Of a stretch of DNA of 42,616 bases, positions 24,236 to 32,625 are shown piece by piece. The stretch covers positions 1 through 42,616 of the forward strand of contig CAJQON010000038.1 of the NCBI GenBank assembly GCA_905479995.1, in the 5' to 3' direction. Each line of letters begins with the position of its first letter. Position 1 is the stretch's first letter. The stretch comes from an uncultured Flavobacteriales bacterium. GTDB taxonomy: Bacteria; Bacteroidota; Bacteroidia; Flavobacteriales_E; Vicingaceae. The notes below the pieces were generated by a model. It ran no database searches. It saw only the letters and a program-made list of their open reading frames with translations, and had not been told where the DNA came from. A program made the translations under genes and the position numbers.

Positions 24236-25489
24236 ATGTCGTATTTATTTACCTCAGAATCTGTGTCAGAAGGACATCCAGACAAAGTAGCCGATCAAAT
24301 TTCGGATGCATTAATAGACAATTTTTTAGCTTTTGATAAAGAATCTAAAGTAGCATGTGAAACTTTAGTGACCACTGGACAAGTTGTTTTGGCAGGAGAA
24401 GTAAAATCGAAAACGTATTTAGACGTTCAAAAAATTGCACGAGAAGTAATCAACAAAATTGGATATACAAAGAGTGAGTATATGTTTGATGGAAATTCTT
24501 GTGGTGTATTTTCTGCAATTCACGAACAATCGCCAGACATTAATCAAGGAGTTGAGCGTAAGAAAAAAGAAGATCAAGGAGCAGGAGATCAAGGAATGAT
24601 GTTTGGTTATGCAACTAACGAAACTGAAAGCTACATGCCTTTGCCGTTAGAAATTTCTCACTTGCTATTGAAAGAATTGGCAGCATTGAGAAGAGAAGAC
24701 AAGAAAGTAAAATATTTGCGACCAGATTCTAAATCTCAAGTAACCATTGAGTACGATGACAATAATAATCCAATTAGAATTGATGCCATTGTAGTATCTA
24801 CACAACATGATGATTTCGATACAGAAACAAAAATGTTGAAGAAGATTAAAGAAGATGTGATCAATATTTTGGTACCTAGAGTTAAGAAACAATTACCTAA
24901 GCACATTCAAAAATTGTTTAACGATAAAATTAAGTACCATGTAAACCCAACAGGAATTTTTGTTATTGGTGGGCCGCACGGAGATACTGGTTTAACAGGG
25001 CGTAAAATTATTGTAGATACTTACGGAGGAAAAGGAGCACACGGAGGTGGAGCATTTTCTGGTAAAGATCCAAGTAAAGTAGATCGATCTGCTGCTTATG
25101 CAACTCGACACATTGCCAAAAACTTAGTAGCTGCAGGTTTATGTAGCGAAGTGTTAGTTCAAGTTGCTTATGCAATTGGAGTAGCTAAACCAATGGGAAT
25201 TTTTATTGATACTTATGGAACATCAAAGGTGAAATTAACAGATGGACAGATCGCTAAAAAAGTAGAAAAATTGTTTGATATGCGTCCTTACGCTATCGAA
25301 ACAAGGTTTAAACTAAGAACTCCAATTTATTCTGAAACTGCTGCTTACGGTCATATGGGAAGAACATGTGAAGTAGTAGAAAAAGAATTTACAGATGGAT
25401 CTGGAAAAACAAAAAAAGTAAAAGTGAAACTATTCCCTTGGGAAGAGTTGAATTATGTTGCTAAAGTGAAAAAAGAATTTTCATTATAA
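24236..25489 (+). CDS. metK: S-adenosylmethionine synthetase
   Basis: Makes S-adenosylmethionine from methionine and ATP. The 417-residue protein shows [15 protein letters not shown] at the start, [25 protein letters not shown], and the [16 protein letters not shown] signature. Length is slightly above the 380-400 of many bacteria and typical for this phylum. The 180-base upstream region holds a SAM-II-like element, so feedback by its own product is likely. A strong terminator follows the stop, so it is probably monocistronic. Confidence 0.98.
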   Translation: MSYLFTSESVSEGHPDKVADQISDALIDNFLAFDKESKVACETLVTTGQVVLAGEVKSKTYLDVQKIAREVINKIGYTKSEYMFDGNSCGVFSAIHEQSPDINQGVERKKKEDQGAGDQGMMFGYATNETESYMPLPLEISHLLLKELAALRREDKKVKYLRPDSKSQVTIEYDDNNNPIRIDAIVVSTQHDDFDTETKMLKKIKEDVINILVPRVKKQLPKHIQKLFNDKIKYHVNPTGIFVIGGPHGDTGLTGRKIIVDTYGGKGAHGGGAFSGKDPSKVDRSAAYATRHIAKNLVAAGLCSEVLVQVAYAIGVAKPMGIFIDTYGTSKVKLTDGQIAKKVEKLFDMRPYAIETRFKLRTPIYSETAAYGHMGRTCEVVEKEFTDGSGKTKKVKVKLFPWEELNYVAKVKKEFSL

Positions 25490-25510
25490 TCAACAACATA
25501 ACATTATAAT

Positions 25511-25545
25511 AAATGCCCATTCAATTTATTGAATGGGCATTTTTA
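25511..25545 (+). terminator. Intrinsic terminator after metK
   Basis: A 14-base-pair perfect stem: AAATGCCCATTCAA (25511-25524) pairs with TTGAATGGGCATTT (25529-25542), loop TTTA, followed by T residues. Symmetry lets it work on both strands. An ATG at 25533 within the stem begins the longest frame of the next gene but is clearly not its start. Confidence 0.9.
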
Positions 25546-25583
25546 GTATAGCTTTAGTATTTTTACGTTTTAAAATTAGCACT

Positions 25584-26390
25584 ATGAAAAAGAAAATAGG
25601 ACTTGGATTATTAGCAATTATTGTAATTATCCAATTTATTAGAATAGACAAAGAAAACCCTGCATATGTTGAAGAGAATGATTTCATATATCAAATGAAT
25701 CCTCCTGAGCACATTGAAAAAATACTGAGAACGTCTTGTTATGATTGTCACTCTAGCCAAACAAAATACCCTTGGTACAGCAATGTTGCACCAATTTCTT
25801 GGTGGTTAAGCGACCACATAGAAGAAGCAAGAGGTCACCTTAACTTTTCAGATTGGGAGACGTATGAATTGAAGCGAAAAGAACATAAACTAGAAGAGTG
25901 TGTGGATATGTTGGAAGCAAAAGAAATGCCTTTATCAAGTTATTTAATTACTCATGGCGATGCAGAATTGAGCGCTGAAGAATTAGAAGAGTTGGTAGAT
26001 TGGTTTAAATCAATTGACTTTATACCGAAAGAAACTCCTAAAAAAACACTACAATTAAACAATGGTGAAAAATGGGAGGCAAATGCAGAAACGACTGCTG
26101 GCATTGCAAAAATGAAAGACATTGTTGTGGAAGATATTGAAGACGGAAGAATTTCTCATTATGCAGCAATGGGGCAACGCTTAAACATAGAATTGCAGCA
26201 AATTTTTAATTCGTGCAACATGACCGGGCCAGCACACGATCAGCTACACATTTTTATTATGCCTTTGGTAAACATTTGTAATGAATTAGAAGTGGTAGAA
26301 GAAGAAGAAGAAGCTATGATTTTGCAAAAAAATATCTTAAAGCAGATTAACAAATACACTGAATTTTTTCAAACATCAATTCCAGCATAA
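25584..26390 (+). CDS. Membrane-anchored haem-binding-domain protein with C-terminal CxMxGxAHDxLH domain
   Basis: A 268-residue protein with an N-terminal anchor or uncleaved signal (residues 5-19), then a Haem_bd-type domain with one CxxCH motif (CYDCH, residues 52-56) followed by KYPWYSNVAPISWWLSDHIEEAR. This is the pattern of the Bacteroidota periplasmic family that binds one haem c. The C-terminal third (about 170-268) is a second domain with a compact Cys-Met-His set, CNMTGPAHDQLH at 211-222, which I remember as a separate small periplasmic protein in other flavobacteria. Start ATG 25584 is chosen because the longer frame begins inside the metK terminator. It leads a tight run with trmB (2-base gap). 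Confidence 0.78.
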   Translation: MKKKIGLGLLAIIVIIQFIRIDKENPAYVEENDFIYQMNPPEHIEKILRTSCYDCHSSQTKYPWYSNVAPISWWLSDHIEEARGHLNFSDWETYELKRKEHKLEECVDMLEAKEMPLSSYLITHGDAELSAEELEELVDWFKSIDFIPKETPKKTLQLNNGEKWEANAETTAGIAKMKDIVVEDIEDGRISHYAAMGQRLNIELQQIFNSCNMTGPAHDQLHIFIMPLVNICNELEVVEEEEEAMILQKNILKQINKYTEFFQTSIPA

Positions 26391-26392
26391 CA

Positions 26393-27085
26393 ATGGGAAA
26401 AGGAAAAGGAAAACTCCAAAAATGGGCAGAAATGGCAACGTTTAACAACGTTTTTCAACCAACTTTAGAAGATGTATTGAGAAAAGATTATGAACTGAAA
26501 GGCAAGTGGAGCAAACAAGTTACCAAAAACGACAATCCCATTGTGTTGGAGTTGGGTTGCGGTAAAGGAGAATACTCTGTTGGTATGGGAGAACACTTTC
26601 CTAACAAAAATTTTATTGGAGTAGACATTAAAGGTAATCGGATTTGGAGAGGAGCTAAAACGGCTATTGAAAACCAAATGAAAAACGTTTTTTTTCTACG
26701 AACACGTATAGATCATATCGACTCATCTTTTGCAGAAAATGAAGTAGATGAAATATGGATTACTTTTCCAGATCCACAACCAAAAGATAGATTGGAACGA
26801 AAACGACTAACCTCACCAATGTTTATAGAGCGTTACCGCAAGTTCTTAAAACCTGGAGGAATTATACACCTTAAAACGGATCACGAAGGGTTTTTTACCT
26901 ACACCCTAGAAGAAATAGAGCGCTGCGGATTTACTCTATTAGAAAGCACCTACAACTTGTATGGTGAAGTAATTGAAAAATTAGATCCAACCACTCAAGA
27001 AATTCTTTCTATAAAAACATTTTACGAAGAATTATTTACTGCGAAAGGGCATAGCATTCATTATTGCAAGTTTCAGTTAACGTGA
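26393..27085 (+). CDS. trmB: tRNA (guanine-N7-)-methyltransferase
   Basis: Methylates G46 in the variable loop of tRNAs, using S-adenosylmethionine. The 230-residue protein has the SAM-binding motif LELGCGKGEYSVGM, FIGVDIKGNRIWRGAK, ITFPDPQPKDRLERKRL with the catalytic-region DPQPK, and HLKTDHEGFF. Length is normal. It starts 2 bases after the haem-binding gene, and its TGA overlaps the GTG start of the alkyltransferase-like gene (GTGA), so three genes appear translationally linked. Confidence 0.96.
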   Translation: MGKGKGKLQKWAEMATFNNVFQPTLEDVLRKDYELKGKWSKQVTKNDNPIVLELGCGKGEYSVGMGEHFPNKNFIGVDIKGNRIWRGAKTAIENQMKNVFFLRTRIDHIDSSFAENEVDEIWITFPDPQPKDRLERKRLTSPMFIERYRKFLKPGGIIHLKTDHEGFFTYTLEEIERCGFTLLESTYNLYGEVIEKLDPTTQEILSIKTFYEELFTAKGHSIHYCKFQLT

Positions 27086-27435
27086 ATTATTCCGAAAATA
27101 GCAAAGACTTTTTTCAACTCGTGTATCAAGTTTGTAGAGAAATTCCTTACGGGAGAGCAACATCTTACGGAACAATAGCTAAATATTTAGGTTCAGGAAG
27201 AAGTTCTCGAATGGTTGGATGGGCCATGAATAATGCGCATCAGCAAAATCCTCCTGTTCCTGCACATCGTGTAGTTAACCGTAACGGACAACTTACCGGT
27301 AAAATGCATTTTGCCAATCCCATGGAAATGGAAACCTTACTTAAAATGGAAGGAATAACAGTTGAGAAAGATCAAATAACTAATTTTAAAAAAGTGTTCT
27401 GGGATCCGAGTATAGAACTCGATTTGGAAGCCTAA
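27082..27435 (+). CDS. Alkyltransferase-like protein (MGMT DNA-binding domain without the active-site cysteine)
   Basis: A 117-residue protein equal to the DNA-binding domain of O6-alkylguanine-DNA alkyltransferase. It has IPYGRATSYGTIAKYLG, the Arg-finger region SSRMVGWAM (Arg43) and VPAHRVVNRNGQLTG. The PCHR active site of true alkyltransferases reads PAHR, with Ala61 in place of cysteine, so it cannot accept alkyl groups and should be an ATL protein that flags damaged bases for nucleotide excision repair. The start is placed at GTG 27082, which overlaps the trmB stop by 4 bases. The frame is open further to a TTG at 27064, but the added residues lie inside trmB. Confidence 0.87.
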   Translation: MNYSENSKDFFQLVYQVCREIPYGRATSYGTIAKYLGSGRSSRMVGWAMNNAHQQNPPVPAHRVVNRNGQLTGKMHFANPMEMETLLKMEGITVEKDQITNFKKVFWDPSIELDLEA

Positions 27436-27467
27436 TTATTGCGTAATTTTACCAAAAATAGAATGAC

Positions 27468-28592
27468 ATGAGTTTTGAAGAGAAAGATATATTAGCAGCC
27501 TTAAGTTTTGTAGTAGAACCGGACTTAAAAAAGGATGTTGTGGAATTGAATTTGGTGTCTAACATCAAATCGGAAGGAACTAAAATTAGTTTTGACTTGC
27601 AGATTAATAATCCTGCAATGCATAATAAAAAAAGGGTGTTAGAAGCCTGTGAAATGCACTTAAATAGAGTGTTGAAAGCAGAAGTTACATTAGATGTAAA
27701 CATTACACCAATTCCAAAAGAAGCAGAAACGCCAAAAGAAAATAAGATATTACCTCAGGTAAAAAATATTATCGCCATTGCTTCTGGTAAAGGTGGCGTT
27801 GGAAAATCTACTGTTACGGCAAATTTAGCGGTTGCTTTGGCACAAAAAGGATATAAAGTAGGATTAGTAGATGCCGATATTTACGGACCATCTATGCCGT
27901 TAATGTTTAATGTAGAGGATGAAAAACCAATGCCAATTGAGGTAAATGGACGCAACATGATTAAGCCAGTAGAAAGTTATGGTGTTAAAATGCTTTCCAT
28001 AGGATTTTTTGCAGATACCGATCAAGCGGTGGTATGGAGAGGCCCAATGGCAACTAGAGCTTTAACACAACTTTTTACAGAAGCGCATTGGGGAGAATTG
28101 GATTACATGCTAATTGATTTGCCTCCAGGAACGGGAGACATTCATTTAACGTTGGTTCAAACAGTTCCTGTAACGGCTTCAATTATTGTAAGTACTCCAC
28201 AAAAAGTGGCGTTAATAGATGCCCGAAAAGCAATAGGCATGTTTAAACTAGAACAAATTAATGTGCCAGTTATTGGTATGATAGAGAATATGGCTTACTT
28301 TACACCAGCTGAATTGCCTGACAATAAATATTATATTTTTGGAAAAGAAGGAGTAAAAGATTTAGCAGAAGAACACAACTTGCCTTTGTTGGGAGAAATT
28401 CCTTTGGTACAAAGTGTGCGTGAAGCAGGAGATGCTGGAAGACCAGCTGTATTGCAAGAAACTACACCTCAAGCCATTGCATTTATGGACTTTGCAGACA
28501 ATGTAATAAAAGAAGTTGCTGCTAGAAATGAAGCAATGGATCCAACCAAGAAAGTAGAGATAACAAACATGGATGGATGCTCAACCGATTAA
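27468..28592 (+). CDS. mrp: Mrp/ApbC-family iron-sulfur cluster carrier ATPase
   Basis: P-loop ATPase of the Mrp/NBP35 family that carries [4Fe-4S] clusters to target proteins. The 374-residue protein has an N-terminal MIP18/DUF59 domain (1-95), then the deviant Walker A GKGGVGKST (107-115), VGLVDADIYGPSMPL, IDLPPGTGDIHLTL and an NMAYFTP segment. The CxxC found in many relatives between NM and IFG is missing here; the stretch reads YFTPAELPDNKYYIFG. I remember this as usual for Bacteroidota. A nfu gene follows 33 bases downstream, consistent with cluster delivery. Confidence 0.93.
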   Translation: MSFEEKDILAALSFVVEPDLKKDVVELNLVSNIKSEGTKISFDLQINNPAMHNKKRVLEACEMHLNRVLKAEVTLDVNITPIPKEAETPKENKILPQVKNIIAIASGKGGVGKSTVTANLAVALAQKGYKVGLVDADIYGPSMPLMFNVEDEKPMPIEVNGRNMIKPVESYGVKMLSIGFFADTDQAVVWRGPMATRALTQLFTEAHWGELDYMLIDLPPGTGDIHLTLVQTVPVTASIIVSTPQKVALIDARKAIGMFKLEQINVPVIGMIENMAYFTPAELPDNKYYIFGKEGVKDLAEEHNLPLLGEIPLVQSVREAGDAGRPAVLQETTPQAIAFMDFADNVIKEVAARNEAMDPTKKVEITNMDGCSTD

Positions 28593-28625
28593 TTTGTATA
28601 AATTGCATTGAATTTTAGCTTTAAA

Positions 28626-28880
28626 ATGAATAAAGAACAAGTAATCGATAAAATTAATGAAGCCTTGGCTCAGATTCGTCCATTTTTAAATGATGATGGA
28701 GGAGATATTGAGTTAATGGAAGTAACAGAAGATTACACGGTTAAAGTGAAATTTACAGGAGCTTGTAAAGAATGTTCTATGAGCCCAATGACGTTAAAAG
28801 GTGGTGTAGAAGAAGCCATCAAAAAAGTATTACCAGAAGTAAAAGAGGTTATCGCAATAGAAGAAACCTTGCCCGCCTAG
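28626..28880 (+). CDS. NifU C-terminal domain (Nfu-type) iron-sulfur scaffold protein
   Basis: An 84-residue protein consisting only of the NifU C-terminal domain. RPFLNDDGGDIELMEV is the family opening, and Cys47-x-x-Cys50 in GACKECSMSPMT is the cluster site shared across a dimer. It can hold a [4Fe-4S] cluster and hand it on. ATG 28626 is chosen over a TTG at 28608, since MNKEQVIDKINEALAQIRPF matches the usual start. It lies downstream of mrp, and its stop overlaps the stop of the convergent gpsA by 3 bases. Confidence 0.93.
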   Translation: MNKEQVIDKINEALAQIRPFLNDDGGDIELMEVTEDYTVKVKFTGACKECSMSPMTLKGGVEEAIKKVLPEVKEVIAIEETLPA

Positions 28881-29878
28881 CTTAACTTAGCAGTTAATAA
28901 TTTCATTTCCATAATAGGAGAAATTTTCTCATATAAAATATGGTAAACGGCATCAACGATAGGTAAATCTACATTAAACTTTTTGTTAATTTCATAAATT
29001 CCTTTCGCAGCATAATACCCTTCAGCCACCATGTTCATTTCTATTTGAGCCGAACGAACCGAGTAACCTTTTCCTACCATACTACCAAAATTTCTATTTC
29101 TAGAAAATTGAGAATAGGCAGTTACCAATAAATCTCCTAAATAAGCCGATGATTTTACATCTCTATGAATTGGATGAACAGCATCTATAAATGCTTTGGT
29201 CTCTCTAACAGCAGCAGCAATTAATACCGCCTGGAAATTATCTCCATAACCTAAACCATGACAAATACCACTTGCTACAGCATATACATTTTTTAAAATG
29301 GCAGACAGCTCTGTTCCAAATAAGTCATCGGAAGTTGAGGTGTTAATATACCTACAGCTCATTGCTGCGGCTAAATATTCAGCAATTTCTTGATTTTCGC
29401 AAGCCATTGTTAAATAAGATAAGCGCTCTAAAGCAACTTCTTCGGCATGACAAGGCCCAGCAATCATTCCTATTTTTTCATAAGGCACATTATATTCCTT
29501 GTGGAAAAATCGTGCTGGAATTCGGTTTGTTTCTGCTGGTACAACCCCTTTGGTAGCAGAAATAATAAACTTTTTATCCAAGCCTTTCACATTCATTTCT
29601 TCAAATGCTTGCGACAAGTAAGGCGAAGGAATAGCAACAATAATAATGTCACAATCATCTACAACCTCTTGAATGTTGGTACTTAACTTTAGCCTGTTTA
29701 CATCAAATTGAATAGATTGTATGTAGCGTGGATTGTGCTTAAACTTCATAATGTAATCGGCACATTCCTTGTCTCTCATCCACCAAGTAACGTTGTCTAA
29801 GTTTTCGGTAAGAATTTTAACGATTGCCGTTGCCCAACTACCGCCTCCTAATACCGCTATCTTTTTGTTAAATTCCAT
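28877..29878 (-). CDS. gpsA: Glycerol-3-phosphate dehydrogenase [NAD(P)+]
   Basis: Reduces dihydroxyacetone phosphate to sn-glycerol 3-phosphate for phospholipid synthesis. The 333-residue protein begins MEFNKKIAVLGGGSWATAI, the Rossmann nucleotide loop, followed by ISATKGVVP, IAGPCHAEEVA, ELSAILKNVYAVASG with the catalytic lysine, and LLVTAYSQFSRNR. Start ATG 29878 is preferred over a TTG at 29896 because a TATATTTG box lies between the two. It stands alone, convergent with nfu. Confidence 0.96.
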   Translation of the reverse strand: MEFNKKIAVLGGGSWATAIVKILTENLDNVTWWMRDKECADYIMKFKHNPRYIQSIQFDVNRLKLSTNIQEVVDDCDIIIVAIPSPYLSQAFEEMNVKGLDKKFIISATKGVVPAETNRIPARFFHKEYNVPYEKIGMIAGPCHAEEVALERLSYLTMACENQEIAEYLAAAMSCRYINTSTSDDLFGTELSAILKNVYAVASGICHGLGYGDNFQAVLIAAAVRETKAFIDAVHPIHRDVKSSAYLGDLLVTAYSQFSRNRNFGSMVGKGYSVRSAQIEMNMVAEGYYAAKGIYEINKKFNVDLPIVDAVYHILYEKISPIMEMKLLTAKLS

Positions 29879-29883
29879 GCTTA

Positions 29884-29891
29884 CAAATATA
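29884..29891 (-). promoter_or_regulatory. Candidate -7 box of gpsA
   Basis: Minus-strand TATATTTG, exact TAnnTTTG match, ends 5 bases before ATG 29878. The nearest upstream TTG is 28 bases away, beyond the usual spacing. Confidence 0.4.
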
Positions 29892-30017
29892 GTCAATCTA
29901 TTGAAGAAATAATAGGAATCAATGTCTTCACAAATAAGGCTCTTAAACTGGTTATTTTAATTTAAATTGAGTGGAAACAAGTACTTACTTTTTGCTGAAT
30001 TAGATTTAACCGTTAAT

Positions 30018-32531
30018 TTATTCAGGATATAAGTTATCATAAACCTTAAATCTGTCACCCAATACCTCTTTACCATTAATTAAAAGGAGGCTTCTTTTCT
30101 CAATATAATTTTTGGGAGAATTGATGTTTGAATTGACAACTTCAATTTTGGCCTTGTTATATTGAGCTTTTTTCTGGTAAGCAGTAAAATCAATTTTAGC
30201 AGAAGTAATAGATAATTGATCAATTTTAATAAAAGAAGCATCTTTAGAAGCCACACCTATAAAGGTGTTAGATATATTAACACTGTTACAGGTTATTGTC
30301 GATTTTTCACCTGCGCTAATGGCTTTGTCGCCTATATTTTTTAAAGTAACTTTTTCAAGATGAATGGTGGATCCAGAAAAATCTAACCCGTCATTTTTAG
30401 CTTTATCAACAGTAATATCGGTGATAGTTCCATTTCCAAAATCAATATCTAAAGCATCCGAATAGCAATTAATAATATTAATATCCTTTAGCTTAAATGT
30501 ACAATTTACTAGATTTAAGGCATCTTCAGATCGAGCGTCATTAAATGAACATGACTTTAATTCAACTTGAGTATTGTAAAAGCTTACAGCTCCAGTAAGA
30601 GACCAATTGCCTTGTGAAGGAGCAGTCATGTTGGAAAAAATAGTATAGCTAAAAGAACTAACAGCCGAATTATTTTTAAGTAGTATTCCACCATTATTTA
30701 TAGCTGAAAAATTGATCTTATTTTCAGCTAAACCATTTGCTTTTACGTTGCTTTCACAAATAATATTAGCATTGTTGAGCTCAATTTTTGTTCCAGGTTC
30801 AATAATCCAAGTCATACCCAAATCCGGAATATAAAGATTTTTGTTTAGCTGAAGCGTTTTGGATTTTAAAGTGAAAGTTTTTTCTTTTTCATTGAAATTG
30901 AAATACGATCGATCAAACTTTTCTGTAAAAACAGAACTAGAAGCCAAGTCCTTTTGTGAAAACACTTTTGCCTTGTAATTATGCAATACTGAGGTACTTA
31001 AAATTCGAGAATAGATTTTTAATTTTTTTCGAGCAATTGTAATAGAATCAAAAGGCACTATCTTATCTACTTGGTTGTTTGGAGCTATTATCCAGTTTAG
31101 CTTATGCACTTGACCTCTGTAACTAACACTGTCGATAATGATTGGCAAATTGCTAATTGAACGGACTGATAGCGCTTGTTCATTGATGTAGTAATTACCG
31201 TAGAGTAATTGCTCTTGATTAAAATCTTGATGAATTTTTGATAGGTTGCTGATAATTTTTTTAGCATCATATCTTTCTTGAAAATTCTGTCTGAATAAAT
31301 CTCCTTCAGTTGAAGCGATAACTTCAGCATATTTATTAATCTTTTTTAGGATTAAACTATCTTGAGAATAGGTGTTTAAATGAGCACTATAAGCGCTTAA
31401 GAAGGCATTGTTTTTGGATAAAATGTGATGAAGTGGATAAGTCGACATGTCGTTACAAATTTCTCCGAAACGTTGAGTATGGCCTTTTTCTATGTCTAGA
31501 GGAACCTCATAACGATCAAAATTATTAGGGTCCCAAGCAATTGGCTCAAACTTATCATTAATAGGATTAAAATATAATTTAATGTTTTGACATTTGTTGG
31601 TATGGTGCGATAAGAAAATATCCGATAATGCATAAAACCTAGCAAATTCCTGTACATTAAAACAAGCCGTAATTTCAATGTTCCCTTTTATGAATTCATT
31701 GTACTTATTTAATGCTCTAGCATATGTAGCAGATAAAGCGGGATCTTTTAAAGTCTTCTTCTCACCGTAAGCTACCATTTCAGGAAAACCTTGAGGGTTG
31801 TATCTATTTTGTTCGTCTACACAATCATTTTTAAAACGTACTATTGGTCCTGCTCTTCGTTCAGATGATTCTAATAATTCTTTTGAAAACCCTTCTTGTA
31901 GAAACCTTAGTCCAGCATATTTACCATTAAAGTAAAGCTTAACAAAATCGATGTCATTTGCAAGAAACCCGAAATCGTTAAAGCATTTATAAAAAAGATA
32001 GCCATAATAGCCACTTTCAAGGGCTGGACGAATTATAGAGAGTTTCTTTTTGCCTGCAAGTGCTTTGCCTTTTTTAATATTTAATCGCATTGTAGATTCC
32101 TCTAAGCTTCGATTGTAATTACTTGGCATATCCCCTCGCAATCGAATTTCAATTTTAAAGGTATCAAGTTCATAAATTGCTTTACCCTTAACGTAATCCC
32201 ATTGTCCAGATCCCATCACATGAGACTTTCCGTTTAGTAACGATGAAATACGAAGGTCTCTTTGTTCCGCTAAATCAGCTAATGCACTATCAGAAAGTTC
32301 AATATAGATAGATGGAAGAACTGTATTGGTTTGAGGAGTTGTTGCACTAAAAAGAGACATGTCGTCCATTAATTGGCCAATAAATTTCTCTTTTACATAT
32401 TCCCTTAAAGGGTAGTCTTTACTTACACGATTTAAAAAAATGTATCCTGGATAAATTAAAGCTAAAACAATTAAAATAATTACAGCTTTTAGAAAGCTTC
32501 TAAGGGTAAATTTTTTACGTAAAAGTTTCAT
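30018..32531 (-). CDS. Membrane-anchored CotH-like protein with C-terminal right-handed beta-helix
   Basis: An 837-residue protein. Residues about 13-33 are a single membrane anchor. Residues 60-370 resemble the CotH kinase-like family: IEIRLRGDM, MRLNIKK, VKLYFNGKYAGLRFLQEGF, then IKLYFNPINDKFEPIAWDPNNFDR. Residues about 590-800 carry short repeated turns (DALNLVNC, DALDIDFGNG, NDGLDFSGS, KAISAGEKS) that read as a right-handed beta-helix. CotH proteins of Bacillus phosphorylate coat proteins; in this Bacteroidota-type branch the catalytic Asp is not where I expect it, so kinase activity is doubtful. It lies 94 bases after the response regulator, with its own -7 box. Confidence 0.7.
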   Translation of the reverse strand: MKLLRKKFTLRSFLKAVIILIVLALIYPGYIFLNRVSKDYPLREYVKEKFIGQLMDDMSLFSATTPQTNTVLPSIYIELSDSALADLAEQRDLRISSLLNGKSHVMGSGQWDYVKGKAIYELDTFKIEIRLRGDMPSNYNRSLEESTMRLNIKKGKALAGKKKLSIIRPALESGYYGYLFYKCFNDFGFLANDIDFVKLYFNGKYAGLRFLQEGFSKELLESSERRAGPIVRFKNDCVDEQNRYNPQGFPEMVAYGEKKTLKDPALSATYARALNKYNEFIKGNIEITACFNVQEFARFYALSDIFLSHHTNKCQNIKLYFNPINDKFEPIAWDPNNFDRYEVPLDIEKGHTQRFGEICNDMSTYPLHHILSKNNAFLSAYSAHLNTYSQDSLILKKINKYAEVIASTEGDLFRQNFQERYDAKKIISNLSKIHQDFNQEQLLYGNYYINEQALSVRSISNLPIIIDSVSYRGQVHKLNWIIAPNNQVDKIVPFDSITIARKKLKIYSRILSTSVLHNYKAKVFSQKDLASSSVFTEKFDRSYFNFNEKEKTFTLKSKTLQLNKNLYIPDLGMTWIIEPGTKIELNNANIICESNVKANGLAENKINFSAINNGGILLKNNSAVSSFSYTIFSNMTAPSQGNWSLTGAVSFYNTQVELKSCSFNDARSEDALNLVNCTFKLKDINIINCYSDALDIDFGNGTITDITVDKAKNDGLDFSGSTIHLEKVTLKNIGDKAISAGEKSTITCNSVNISNTFIGVASKDASFIKIDQLSITSAKIDFTAYQKKAQYNKAKIEVVNSNINSPKNYIEKRSLLLINGKEVLGDRFKVYDNLYPE

Positions 32532-32575
32532 CTGTTTGATAAGTGCAAGTAAGATTTGACTAAATATTTAAAGTA

Positions 32576-32583
32576 CAAAGCTA
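32576..32583 (-). promoter_or_regulatory. Candidate -7 box of the CotH-like gene
   Basis: Minus-strand TAGCTTTG, exact TAnnTTTG match, 44 bases before the start codon and within the 94-base spacer after the response regulator gene. It allows separate transcription. Confidence 0.4.
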
Positions 32584-32625
32584 GCACTTAATTTTAATTT
32601 TTTTGTGGAGGTCTAATTTATAGCA

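Noticed and set aside
25533-25583. Longer start for the haem-binding gene at ATG 25533
   Set aside because: The codon lies in the 3' arm of the metK terminator, and ATG 25584 gives a normal N-terminal membrane segment.
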